Of a stretch of DNA of 64,000 nt, positions 44,005-55,345 are shown piece by piece. The position numbers and the translations under genes are program-made. Every line of letters begins with the position of its first letter. Positions within the stretch are counted from its first letter, which is position 1. The stretch comes from Ursus arctos (Eukaryota > Chordata > Mammalia > Carnivora > Ursidae), in NCBI RefSeq assembly GCF_023065955.2, contig NW_026623008.1, positions 1,679,001-1,743,000 of the forward strand. Direction: 5' to 3'. The notes beneath the pieces were generated by a model that had not been told where the DNA came from, made no database searches, and saw nothing but the letters and a program-made list of their open reading frames with translations.

Positions 44005-47000
44005 GGGGAAGGACCGCGTCCCCTGCGTGACTGTAACCCAAAATCAGTGTGGCGCCTGTAGCATCGAGGGGGCTCACGTGGGGTCTGTGCCGGACGGAGG
44101 GGGGAGGGAGTAGTGGACCTTGCATCCCGGGAGCCCCCCCCCCAGCATCATCATGGCAGATGCTCCCCAGTGTATTTTCGGCGAAAGGGAAAGAAGGGAA
44201 CCCCCTTGCCAGCCCTTGTTGACCCTTGCCCCCTGGACCTCTGTGTCCCCTCTTCCTCTTCAGTTTCCTCTCCCAGCTCCCTGGGACCTGGCCCAGACCT
44301 CTGCTGGGCAGATGGACCCTCCCTGCTGCCGGGACCCGTCTCTCTGTGGGGAGGCTTTGCCTTCATGGGACCAGCTGGCGAGACCCAGCCACCGCCACCC
44401 CGCAGAAGAAGGTTCCGGCGCCTTTAATGGGACCCCAGACCCAGCATGTGGGTGGCTGCAGTTCCTGCGAGGGACTTCGAGGTGCTGGCCTTCTCAGACA
44501 CCCAGAGGTCAGGTGCCATCCGCATGGCTACCCGCCCCCCGCCCCGCCGGGTCAGGAGAACGGAGAGATGGGGGACCTTTGGAGCGCTGGCTCCCATGGG
44601 ACTACAGCGGTTTGTTGGCTCTCTGGGACATCGTCCTGGGTAAGCCACATCCCTGCTTCTCATGCACAAGCCAGGGGCCTGGGCCAGGCGCAGAAGCGGG
44701 ATTTGAGGTCCGCCAGGGCGTGGGGGTGACCTGCTCCAGCCAAATCCTTGCAGAGTTGGCTGTTAATGCATCGGGGTCACGTCTGAGGATTCCTCTGTTC
44801 AGAGGTGAATTCTGGGCCAAGTCCTGTCAAAAGCCCCCCTGCGGCCCTAAGGTTCTCTGATTCTGGGTCGACCTCAACCCCATTCTGTGAACCCGATTCT
44901 ATGAGCCCTGGTCTTGCTCCCCTTCTGAACAGCAGCTGGAGGACTGAGAGGGGGCTTCTGTCCAGGCCCCCCCTTCCCTATGCCCGCACGCAGGCCCTGC
45001 CTAGTCCTCGCCACTCCTGTAGCTGTGGGATGGTGGGATGCTGCTGGGGTGTCAGGCCAGGGCAGCTTTGTGGAGAGGGCCCCTGGCTGAGGGGCAGGCA
45101 GGAGCCCCCAGGGAAATTAAGGCGTGCCCAATGGGAGCAGTCAGGTGCCAGAGCGAGCAGTGTCAGACAGACGTCCCTCACCAGGCTCAGGGGCTGCGGG
45201 AAAGCTGGTCCTCCAGGCACAGCACCATCAGCAAGGTGCCACTGGCTGTCCTGTCTAGGAGGTGGGGGTGGGCTGTGGCCTGTCCTGTCCGAGCCTGTCC
45301 TACCCCGGGGCTCCCCTTGCCCTACCTCTCAGAAGTCCCTCTCTGCCCCAAGTGTCCTTCTCTTCTCAGTGACCCTGCATTCCCTGGGACATGACGGGTG
45401 GTGCAGGGACAGCAACCAGACAGGGATGGACCACTCCACATGTGCCAGGGGTTCGGCTGGGGTGAGCCCCCCCCCACTCTCTGTCCAGCCCGTGCCAGCT
45501 AATGCCAAGGAGTCTGCAGCTTCACTGACACCCTCTTGTCCTGAGACTCCCCCGACTCGAGGCTTCCCCAGGAAGCCCACGGCATGAGACTAAAGAAGTC
45601 CCCAATGTCTGGGACCCCCAGAGAGCGCCCAGGCCTCCCCAGCGCACAGGGAGGAAAGCCAACAGGGCAGGGAGGGCCTGGGGTGGGTTCGCAGTCTGCG
45701 ATGTGCTCGGTGGGGCGTGGCTGCTGCTGTCCGCGTTTCTGTCTGGCTTTCCAAGTCTGTTCAGGAGCGGTGGCCGGGCAGTGCCCAGACCCAGGGACCC
45801 TCCCTCCGCATTGAGATGGCCACACAGGGGAGCGCCCCGCTCGCCCGCCTGCTGGAGGCTGCCCCTGCCGGCTCCGAGCCCCGCCCCGGCTCTCCCTGCC
45901 TGCAGCCTGTACTGGGCGGTCCCGCCCGCCCCCCCAGGCCTCAGATGTCAGGGGAGGGCATCGACAGAGGCTCAAACTCCTGGGAAGGCTGAAGAAGTGC
46001 CTCTGAGGCCGTTCGTAAATGCTGGGTCCATCAGGATGGTTTGGGAAAGGGGCGTTCTATTGATTTGAACTCAGGGAGAGTCCTCCCCCTGGTTCCTCAT
46101 CTGACAGTTCCTGCGAGTCCAGTGTGCGCCGGGCAGTTCACGGGAAAGCAGGACCCGTGAGGGTCCAGTGCTGACCGTAGATTCTCCAGAATGTTCAGTT
46201 CCCCGGAGCGTGCCGGCGGCGGCCCCTCCCACTTCCAGAGGTGGCCGGGGCGCTTGAGGGCCAGAAGGAGCAGCAGCCTCTTTCCTGCCGGAACAGCGGG
46301 CTGGGCTTGTGGTCAGGGCTGCTGAGAGCCATGACTTCGAATGATCTCGAAAGGGCTGGGCTTCAGTGGGAAGGTCATTCTGTGTAGGTCAAAGACATTG
46401 CTCGTGAGATGGAATTTGCCTGGAGAATGTCGAGGGCGTCCTTCACGGGCCGCAGAGCAGGCTTCCAGAACACAGCGGCCGAGGGTCCAGAGGGCGCCCA
46501 GGCGTGCCTGTTCCCCGCTCCCAAGCTTGGCCCTGCCCGAGGCTGCACAACCTGGCTTCCCGGCCTTGACTACCCACTTCTCTAGATTCCCTCCTCCAAA
46601 CACAGTACCGACCGTGCAGAGCTGTCTCCAGTGGGACTGGAGCACCAAGTGGCTTTTAAGAAACTTGAGTTTGATATAGGGTCTGTAAGGTGAACTTGAA
46701 GCAGGGCCCCTGGACCCTCCCGCCCTCCTGTGGCCATGCCTGGGGGCTTGCATCTGTGAATGGTTCTGGCTTTTGCTGCAGGAAGAGGTGACCCCTAACA
46801 GAAGAGCAGGAGTAAAAAGGGGGTCTCCACGCCATTCCCGGGACATGGGGCCACCAAGATGAGATGTCAACACTGGTTAGGGGTGAGCCACCTGGAGAAG
46901 TGGGTCTGCCCCAAGTCTGAACACCTGAGTGTTACGGGCAGGTTCTCCTCCCCTGGGAGCCGAGGGGGCCTGCAGGGTGGGGGGTGTTCTCCGGGGCCGG

Positions 47001-47715
47001 GCCTTGGTGGCCCCGGTGCCCCCGGTTACCCTCAGTCTGCAGTCAGCACCCCTTGACCCACCTTGTATATCAGAGTGGAAAACACCTTGCTTCTGTGTTG
47101 TCCAGCGCGGAGTCTGGGGGTGTGCCCGGGGGCATAGCCAGGACAGAGCCCCTGCGCCCTCCTGGCCCGGCGGTCCCCGGCATGCGACCCTCCATCCAGC
47201 TGGACTCATCCTGAGCTGGCACACGGAAGTGCCTGGGCCTGGGGGCCGGCTGCTCCCAGGACACCGTGACCCCTTGCCCTCGGCCCTGCTTCCCTGAGAC
47301 ACCGGCTGCATCTCTGTGACACCTTCAAATCCACTGCCTCGATGTGTCATCGTCCGAAGGATTAGGAGCCACTCGTTACTCCCTCTTCATCAGTGCAAGG
47401 TCCTCGTGGCCTGTCCTTGTGGAACACAGGTTGGCTCAGGGGCCACTGAGAAAGCACAGTGATGGGAGCTCCGCCGGCCCTGGAGGGTCCTGTAAGTGTC
47501 TGTCGCTGGGGCTCCTCCCTGCCATTGGGGCATCAAGCACAGCTACCCTGGACGTCCCCGTCCAGCCCAGGCTTCGGAATTCTGGGGCCACTTGTCTGCG
47601 TCTGGGCGTCCGTGTTTCGGGGACGGTGGGAAGCTGGAAGGCGGGCCCGTGATGTCTGGGGTTTGCTCCAGAGGCCACCCGCCCACTGGCACAGAGCGCC
47701 ATGTGCTGTACCCTC
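44005..47715. other. GC-rich non-coding stretch
   Basis: No gene, RNA or transposon recognised in 3.7 kb. Long + frames at 44120-44860 and 44805-45587 have no domain. A CTCF-like word lies at 46487. Confidence 0.45.
46487..46498 (+). promoter_or_regulatory. CTCF-core-like word CCAGAGGGCGCC (+)
   Basis: Second + strand copy of the same 12-mer as at 19657. It faces the - strand copy at 62089, a convergent pair 15.6 kb apart. Confidence 0.4.
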
Positions 47716-47917
47716 TTTTTTTTTTTTTTTTTAAGATTTTATTTATTTATTTAGAGAGAGCAGGAGGGGAGGGGCAGAGGGAGAGAGAGAGAATCTCAAG
47801 CAGACTCAGTGCTGAGTGCGGAGCCCGACACGGGGCTCCGTCTCATAACCCTGAGGTCAGGACCTGAGCCGACATCAAGAGTCGGGGGCTCAACTGACTG
47901 AGCCACCCAGGAGCCCC
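47716..47917 (-). mobile_element. Carnivore SINE, older SINEC subtype
   Basis: T-run, aagattttatttatttattt, a ga-rich body (gcagagggagagagagagaatctcaagcagactc), cgacacggggctc, ctcataaccctgaggtcaggacctgagccgacatcaagagtcggggg, ending ctgagccacccaggagcccc: the antisense of the pan-carnivore SINEC type, distinct from the other two copies. I see no clear target-site duplication, consistent with greater age. Confidence 0.88.
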
Positions 47918-49023
47918 AGATCTCATTTCACCAGAAAGAGAGAAACCAGCAAGTTCCCATTAATTTCTGCACTCAACTTCGTCGCTCCAGAGGGAGGGTC
48001 TGGCCCCAGGCAGCGGGCTGACTGTCCAGCTCCGGGGTGGGGAATTGTGTTTTCTGAAATGTCCTCAGGCCCTCGGTCATCCTGGAAGCCAATTCCAGTT
48101 CCCACTGGGCCAGGGACAGGCTCCCCCATGGGGACTGGCTGGGGCAATCCTGGACGCCAACATTCAGCACTTCTGGAGCCGGAGCTCAGGTGTGCTCTCG
48201 GCTCAGCCGCCGACAGACCAGAGACCCAGCGGGGTGCCCACTATGGCTGGGATGTGTCAACTCTCGATGCTCAGTGCTGCGGAGCCCCCAGCATGGCCCC
48301 CTCGAGGGTCAGCTTCTCTTAAAAAGAGGAAAAACACCCCAGACCACCAGGTTGGGTATAGACATCCCTCCCCAAATCTACACAGTTCAGCATCTTAACA
48401 CAAGTGCAAGGTCTGCAAGCCTCAGGTGTCCACTCGTTAGGGAAAGGGCTTCGGGGCACCCATAAAACCTCTCCAGGCCTGTAAGTGAAGGCGGCAGATC
48501 GGGACACACGGCCCCAGGCAGTCCACGAAGGGAAGCATCTACCCTCTAGCCCTGCACGGGCATCCCTTCTAGCCCACTGGAAGCGCCCCCTCTCTCAGCA
48601 GAGTATGTCTGCACACTCGCCCTCCTGTCCCAAGGAATCTGGGTGTTACCCCATCTCTGGACTCGACCTTCAAACAGATGGTAGAAAGAAAAGACTTTCA
48701 GGGGAGGCCAGTTCACAACCATGACATTTTAGCTGATGCTGAACCTTGCCCTTTAACCCCTGGGGTGTGTAGGGATGTGGGAGATTGTGTGCAAAAATCT
48801 CAGCTGGGCTGCCCTTGGGTGGGAATCAGCCCCCAGCCTCATGCCCTTGCGCCACCATCCAGCAGCACCGCTGCCTTTGTGGCTGGTCACAGGTGTTATT
48901 ATGCTCGCATGTGTGGGAAAGGTGAAGGGTCTCTGAGGACCCTTGAACCAGAATCAGGGACAGGGCCACTTCAGGCCCCACTTAAACTTAGCACATGAGG
49001 CTCCTGAACTCTAGGCAGTGTTT
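47918..49023. other. Mixed non-coding stretch
   Basis: Nothing recognised. Confidence 0.35.
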
Positions 49024-49072
49024 ATCCATCCATCCGTCCATCCATCCATCCGTCCGTCCGTCTGTCCGTCCA
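49024..49072. repeat. (ATCC/GTCC)n tetranucleotide repeat
   Basis: About twelve 4-bp units, alternating atcc and gtcc with one tctg interruption. Confidence 0.85.
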
Positions 49073-49077
49073 CGGAG

Positions 49078-49150
49078 ATGTACTGAGTGCCTTACCCTGC
49101 CAGGTGCTATCTGCGCTCTGCCTTGTTCATCCTCTCAACGGGATGGGTCA
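49078..49150 (+). mobile_element. MIR-like scrap
   Basis: gtactgagtgccttaccctgccaggtgctatctgc follows the MIR head phrase (ttattgagcgcttactatgtgccaggcactgtgc). Very diverged. Confidence 0.4.
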
Positions 49151-50034
49151 TCTCAGGCTGTACGGGTTTTTCCCAGAGGCTCAGGTCTGGCCTCCTCTGA
49201 GCTCCTTTTCCTGTGTGTCCTCTCTCTCTTCGATGGAGCACTAGGCTAAAAGATAGCAACTAGGAAGTGCCACCAGAAGAACACCGCACATTGGCTGTTT
49301 ATAAAGGGCCCTTGGTCAGGAGGTGTCCAGAAGATGCCAGGCCAGAGGAGTTCACCAGATGGCCTGAGGCTGATGGCCAGTCCAGGCCAGACCTGGCTCC
49401 TGGGCAGTGCTCGTGCTCACGTCTGCCCCTCTCTTCTCTGAGTGGGAGATGGCCTTTGCTGGGGGGTCTGTGATGCCACCTTTCCTTCCCCCCTCTCCAG
49501 GTCTGCTCTGCAGCCTTCCTTCCTGCCTGCCCCTCTCTGTGTTCCTGGACAACAGCAGGGGGAGGGGCGTGTAGTGCAGAGGAGAGTCGAAGCTGTGGGT
49601 GGGCTGGGCAAGGAGGGCTCAAGAAGGGAATTAGGAGTGTGGGTTGGGAGTGGGGCCAGAAACAGGGTGGGGACCCGGGTGAGGCCCACAGCGATTTGGG
49701 GGGTTCTGGTGGTGTGTGCACATGTGTGCAGGTGTGTGTGTGTGTGCATGTGCGGAGGCCCCCTGTCTGGGCCAGGAACGTGGCACACAGCTGTCACCCA
49801 CCCCGTGGGCAGCCGGTTCTCCCGGGTGCGAGGTGGTGCCCTTGGCCACGGGCCGGCTCGTAGAGGGTTGGTCAGGGGGCTGGACCAGAGCGCAACTCCC
49901 GTGGACACAGCCCACGGTTCACAGTAGGAAAAACAGTGGTGTCTCTTTGGAGGTCGATCCTCAAGGCTGGCAACAGTTTCTCTCCCTCCTATTTGGTCCC
50001 AGAGAGCCCCGGTTCACCCTTCCGGAAAAGGCAG
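49151..50034. other. GC-rich stretch with a short TG repeat
   Basis: Imperfect (TG)n at about 49710-49754. No gene recognised. Confidence 0.4.
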
Positions 50035-50360
50035 TCGTGTTTGGATCAAAAAATAATTAGCAGGGATCTAAGTGGGGGTTTCAAGTACACATTTAATTTA
50101 CGCTGATTAACAGTCATATGCTAAGTAAACACCATCGCACCGTGGAGAAGCAGGGGACGCACGGTTATCCAGAGCGCGCGCTCAAGGCACCGTTTCTATA
50201 ACGGGCCATCATATTAATAACACGCCACACACTTAAAAATTCAAACGGATGTGTGCACATCTCCACGGACAGCCACGCTCGGGAACTTCTGATTTGATGC
50301 GCGGCCGGGCAGACGTCCCTGGAAGAGCGTCACAGCTTCTGAAGCCATTAGCCTGATGAC
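50035..50360. promoter_or_regulatory. Candidate conserved element 24
   Basis: AT-rich island: caaaaaataattagcagg, cacatttaatttacgctgattaacagtcatatg, taagtaaacacc (FOX), ccatcatattaataacacg, cacttaaaaattc, ttctgatttgatgcg, and cattagcctgatg. No transposon. Both borders are sharp. Confidence 0.45.
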
Positions 50361-51060
50361 CACAACACAAAGTCAGGTCCTCCTCGGGCTTTCCTGCCCT
50401 GTGACCAGGCTCCCGCTCCGCGAGCTCCTCCGTGAGCTGCTGATTTTAGAGCCTCTGTGCCCCACTGGGCTCTGCGGCTGCTTTCCCGCGTGAGCCGCTG
50501 CACTCTGTCACCGGGACCTGCCAGGCCCTGGTCTGTGATGAGTCATTAGGCTCTGCCGTGGCGAGCCACCACCGGCTCCCTAAATGGGCTGATGAGGGCT
50601 GTCACCGCAGGCCGGAGCACTCTCCCGGGGGGCGGGGGGGCACTTTCCAGTGGGGGCTGTCGTCCCAACTGGGAGGGCCGTTTCAGGAGGGGGACAGAGC
50701 TGTCTGTGCCACCGCCGAGGACTTTTCTTTGTATGGTAACAGCTAAAAGCTTCAGGGAGAAGGATGCCGCCGGGGGCATTGCCGGGATGGGCCTGAGCCT
50801 CCATACCACAGTCCTGGGCTTTGTCCCCCTTGCCACTTCTGTCTCCCCCATGGCCCCAGCGGGGTCCCCATGTTCTCAGTGCCCCCAGCGAGGGCACACC
50901 AGTTGCAGCCTCGTGCTGCCTGCATGGGAAGATCTCCACGTCCACTGTGGCTGAGGAAGGCACGGAGCTCTGGCCGGGACTCCACCTGCCCTGCCGACCC
51001 CCAGGCCACCGTCACCCCCTCGCGTCAGGACCCTGGGTGTCAAGCATAGGTAAGGCCGGG
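50361..51060. other. GC-rich non-coding stretch
   Basis: Nothing recognised; includes a gatgagtcattagg AP-1-type word at about 50536. Confidence 0.4.
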
Positions 51061-51180
51061 GGCACAGGGCCAGGAAGTAAGCAGCACATATGAAAACTGC
51101 TGGAAAGTCAGCCTAAGCAAAAACACAAACCCAAATTCCGTAGTTAAAAATAGCCACATACAGCACAAACGAGATGGGTG
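51061..51180. promoter_or_regulatory. AT-richer patch with MEF2-type word
   Basis: Contains TTAAAAATAG (51144-51153), an exact match to the MEF2 consensus, and several aaacacaaac-type FOX-like words. Short, so confidence is low. Confidence 0.3.
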
Positions 51181-51854
51181 AATGGAGGTTCGGCGTGCAG
51201 CGGCCCCTTCAGCCCTTGTGGAGATAAAGTCTGCTCTGTCCCTGTGTTGGAGCCCGTCTGGGTCCGGCTGGTGGTCTTCCTGACCTCCCAGCCCCCTGCT
51301 CCTTTCCCAGGGCCCCCCAGATCCGAGGGCCGCTGCCACCCCTGCCGGGGGCCCCGCACGGGCTCCTCGATGGGGGAGGCAGACCACAGCCGCAGCAGGT
51401 GGGGGACCAGGCACACCAGCTCCTTTCTTGGAGCATTTCAAAAGAAAATTATAATGGAAAGAAGGTGAGGCTGCAGGGCTGGGCCGTGGCCGTGGCCCCG
51501 CTTCTCGGGAAGAGTCAGCTCGGGCCGTGGTGTGCTCACTCCAGCACCTGCCCCGCGGCGGGTCGCTGCCCTGGCTTCGGGGCGGAGCATCAGGGACCCG
51601 CCTGGTCTGCGCCGCTCCTGGAACCGGACCTCTCTGCAGGCCGCGTCTGTCCCACTTTGCAAAGCGTGCCCGAGCTTGGGGGAGCAAAGGTTTCGTCTTT
51701 TATGTTAACAGAACCTCGGTGGTGGGAGGGCTGTGGGGGTTTGGTAAGCGCCCAGCCCGACCTCAGCTCAGGGACGGAGCTGGCTTTTTTCCTTCCTCTG
51801 ACCCTCGCGTGCCGAAGCCATTCCTCCCTTACCCTGTCTTCCTCTCCAGAGCTG
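51181..51854. other. GC-rich non-coding stretch
   Basis: Nothing recognised. Pyrimidine-rich text ending cctctccag (51841-51849) is acceptor-like but no exon follows that I can identify. Confidence 0.35.
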
Positions 51855-52145
51855 TTGGGTGTAATGGACTTCCTTAAATTAATAATGCGTGGAAGGAGAT
51901 TTACAACACGTGGCTAAAATATTGTCTCTGCCTTTTATTCATGCGTTTGTCACAGTGGCCTCTAATCGAGGTGCTCAGGGAGGGGATAAATAATGAAGAG
52001 AGAAACGCTCTGTCATAATCCAGGACCATTTGCAAATTCATCACCGATATTCTGGGAGAAGGAAAGACAGAGGAGATGACGGATCTCCCTCAGCGCTAAT
52101 ATATCTCGTCGATCCCCTCTCCGTTTACTCAGATAACCTACTTGG
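51855..52145. promoter_or_regulatory. Candidate conserved element 25
   Basis: AT-rich island: gtaatgg, ccttaaattaataatgcg, ctaaaatattg, cctctaatcgagg, gggataaataatgaag, an octamer-like ATTTGCAAA (52028-52036), cgctaatatatc and cagataacc (GATA). The ATTTGCAAA is shared with 41885 and 42846. No transposon. Confidence 0.45.
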
Positions 52146-53689
52146 GCCGTGATAGAATGAGGGGCTCCGGCAGCCCCTGCAACAGATGGGCCGCCGGCTG
52201 CTCGGAGCCCAGGCTGCGTGCACAGCAGCCCGGGTGCCTTTCGTAGGGGCTGGGTGCAAGGTCCATTGTGACCGACCTGGTTTGGGGTGACTTTCGGGGA
52301 GCTCTTCCCGGAGGGAAGCCATGGAAGGTGATTCCCGCCATGGAAGCTCGCCACTGTCTCTCTGTGGGGGGGCACGGAGCCGTTGCTGCTATTTTTGCCG
52401 CTGGGTTTCATGAGCTCGATGACCAGTATTAAAAAGAATTGGCCCAAACTCAAATCAATACCCCCAAAAGAGGCACAGCATGTTTTTCTGGTTTGGAGGG
52501 ATTTTCTTTGCCGGCGTCTCTCTCCTCCGGTGAGGGCATGAGCCACGCGCTTGGTCTGGGAGGGGTTTTCACTGACAGGAATTGGGAAACGAGGAGAAGA
52601 GATCTGCTCTGGGACATTTCTCTCCGCTCCACGCTGGTTTGGACCTGTTCAGAGCAGCCTTGTGCTTTCCCTCTGCGTTGGCGGGACCCACCCCCTGGGC
52701 TCCTTGCAGCCCCCGGGAGCAGGCCAGAGCTGCAGGTCCGAGCCCCAGGCCTGCTCCCTCCTGTGTGTCAGGGCGGTTTCCTCGCAGGGTGGAAAGCAGA
52801 GGCAGAAAGTGCCTGCTCTGGGACCCCGGGGTGGGGGTCAGCTCGGAGGGCAGCCAGAGTGTCCGGGGAGGGACGGATGAGACGGGGTCCACGGCGCCGG
52901 GCAGTTTGCACAAGACAGCATGCCGTTGGTCAGCGGGTCTCTGGGCAGTGACTGGGTGGGCAGGAGGGCAGCCCAGACCTGAGAGGAACGGCCACGGCCA
53001 CCTGGTCTCCCGGGCTGAGGTCCCAGGACAAGAGCTTAGCACCTTCCTGGCCACCTGCTCGGCTCTCAGGGCCAGAAGAGCCAAAGGGAGGTCACTCAGC
53101 TCTGGCGGAGCCCGAGCAAACGTTCAGACCCACAGGGAGGGTGGCTGGATTTAGCAGATGGGAAACGGGAGACCCCCTGTTAAACTCGAATTCTAACAGA
53201 CGCCACGTAATCCTTTCGTGGAAGTACATCCCCGGGACGGCATGTGTTTTATGGTAGTCACTGCGTTTGCTCTATTTTATTTGTTGTCTGTACCGTATTT
53301 TATCTGGGAGCCCTGCTGCCACATCAGAAACAGATTCAGCTAATCCAGTCTCTGGGGGGAGGAGGTCCACCTGTCAGGAAAGACCCCACGCGGCGGGGAA
53401 AGATGGTGGACTGCTGGGAAGGCGTGGCTCCTGGGTTGTGGCAGGAGTGTGGCCTGAATTCACCTGTCTGGAGAAGTTGGCGGGTTGGGTCGTGCTGGGT
53501 CAGGGGGCTGTCAGCACGTATGGAAGGTCGGGCTGTGTGTGCGTGGCTCAGATCTGGTGGCCGGACGAGGGGGCACCCCCTGCAGAGGACAGCCAGATGG
53601 CGATGCTGTCAGACGCCCCAGGCTCCCCCGGGGCCCAGTGCCCTCCCGCACAGCCCGCCCACGGTGGGACCGTCCGCCTCGGCACCCGG
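52146..53689. other. GC-rich stretch with small AT-rich patches
   Basis: Patches at about 52425-52480 (gtattaaaaagaattggcc, ctcaaatcaatac) and 53240-53340 (ttttatggtag, ctattttatttg). No gene; long + frames at 52582-53154 and 53244-53803 are domain-free. Confidence 0.4.
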
Positions 53690-53960
53690 TACCCCTTTCC
53701 CACCCAAACTTTTCGCATCAGTTACAGTATATATTATAAAAGGTATACAGTCGTACAACGCTTGCTCTCTGTAGAAGATACAGAAACCCAGTTTTTAAAT
53801 TAAAATCTCATGCCCCGTCGTCCAGAGATAAGGATTGGGGTATGTTTTCTGTCCACAGTGTTTACCTTCTATGTATCCACGTGTGTATATAATTAAATGA
53901 AATATAAATTACATGATTCTACATGTAAATTATTCTGTGTGTTAGCACGTGACGTGAGAT
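53690..53960. mobile_element. Old interspersed repeat, family not assigned
   Basis: Text of the type aaaatctcatgccccgtcgtccagagataa ... tgtttaccttctatgtatcc ... gtgtatataattaaatg resembles the common old mammalian repeat phrase cccagagataaccactgttaac...cttctatgc...tatata found in ancient L1-class fragments. The AT content therefore probably has a repeat origin. Confidence 0.35.
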
Positions 53961-54482
53961 GCTGGTTCTCCCAGACTTGGCCACCTACGCTTGGCCGTTT
54001 GCCCAAGCAGTCGCCTCCAAGCTGGGTCCCCAAACCCGGTGTCACTCACGTGCTCCACCAACACGCTCGGTCGCGTCCCGGCAGGCGCCTCATGGCGCGG
54101 GAGGAACACGCAGGTCTTGTCCTCATGGGGGTTCCTTTCCAAAAACAGGAACCGGACTTGAAAACTTGTTTCCTGTCAAAAATGTACTAAGATTATTTAA
54201 GCGGGAGGCATTTGCATTTTTTAAAAAACATTTTTTTAAACCTGTACCTAAGCCACTGAAATTTTGGGGTTTTTGCTGAGTGGGTTAAATTTTAAAACTG
54301 GTATTTTCTTTAAACGCTAAGAAGGCGCCTTCCCCTCTCCCGAGGCCTGGAGGAAGCTGGGACTTCACAATCTGATTGTAACAGGCGCGACCAGCTTTTG
54401 TTGGGGGCGGGGGGGGGGTGGCGCGGAGGTCTGAGCTTAAGGGTTTGTTAAATATTTTTCTCTACAAAGTGCGGGAAGTTAG
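53961..54482. other. Mixed stretch with AT-rich patch
   Basis: tttttaaaaaacatttttttaaacc at 54215-54242 and neighbours lower the GC; no repeat family or gene is assignable. Confidence 0.3.
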
Positions 54483-54499
54483 CCCCCCCCCCCCCCCCC
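54483..54499 (-). repeat. C17 homopolymer tract
   Basis: Seventeen consecutive C on the + strand. Confidence 0.8.
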
Positions 54500-55244
54500 G
54501 GCAGGAACAGAGCCCCAAGCACAGCCCAGGGCACGCAGGCGCGTGAGAGGCTCTCAAATGCAGCACAAACTTATGCCCCAAATTCACCCGCTGTGTCTCT
54601 GAAGACGAGCGCGGGCTGGGTGTCCTGCATTCTCTTCCGCTAGCTCTGCGCACTCCAGGCTGCAGAGCCCGCACTCGGCCAAGTGTGGGATGCACGGAGG
54701 GCGCTGGCTGCGGGCGGCCGGGCGTCGGCGAGCCCCGTAGCGGGGGTCTCAGCCCAGCACACGGAGCTGGGGGCTCCTGTAGGGATGTGCCCTGGGGACC
54801 CCGGGACAGGCCTGTGGGCCCTGCCCTTGGCCGTCCAGGTGGGTTGAGTGACTGAGCAGGACTTCAGGTCGGGGTCGCCCTGTGCAGCCCGCCTCGAAGT
54901 CACCCGCTGCCGGGGTCCGCCGGGGCTCCCGCGGCTCGCACCTCAGGCACTCACGCGGGGCCTTGTAGGTGTGCGGCAGCTGCTTGGAGGGCAGAGGGCA
55001 GGGAGGGACAGGACCCTGGGGTAAGGAGGGTCCCCAGGATGAAGACTCTCCCGGGTCCCATGGAGTAAACAGGGTCCACGTCTCCCGTGTATCGCCTGGG
55101 TCAGGATGCCCCTTCGGCCAGGGTCCCAGAGCCATACCCGTGGCTGATGACAACGGGACAGTTGCTGCTGACCAAGGACACCTCGCTGCAGACACCTTGC
55201 TAAGAGCCGGGCAGGAACTGTCCGGGTCATTTCTCTGACAGTGC
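54500..55244. other. GC- and CpG-rich non-coding stretch
   Basis: Short CpG-dense patches at about 54700-54745 and 54865-54960. No gene or RNA recognised. Confidence 0.35.
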
Positions 55245-55345
55245 TGCCAGGTCGGGTCGTGAATTCTCAGAGAGGTCAAGTGCCCTGCCTGAGGCCACAC
55301 AGCCACGAGGAAGCCGAGCCCGGGTCTGAGCCCCTGTGCTGAATC
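55245..55345 (+). mobile_element. MIR fragment
   Basis: ctcagagaggtcaagtgccctgcctgaggccacacagc followed by gccgagcccgggtctgagcccctgtgctg matches the MIR 3' half (cagagaggttaagtaacttgcccaaggtcacacagc ... gattcgaacccaggc). Confidence 0.65.

Noticed and set aside
46182..46196. Heat-shock element near 46.2 kb (attctccagaatgttcag)
   Set aside because: Only GAA-tg-TTC is in phase; the preceding TTC is four bases away instead of two, so fewer than three units are phased.
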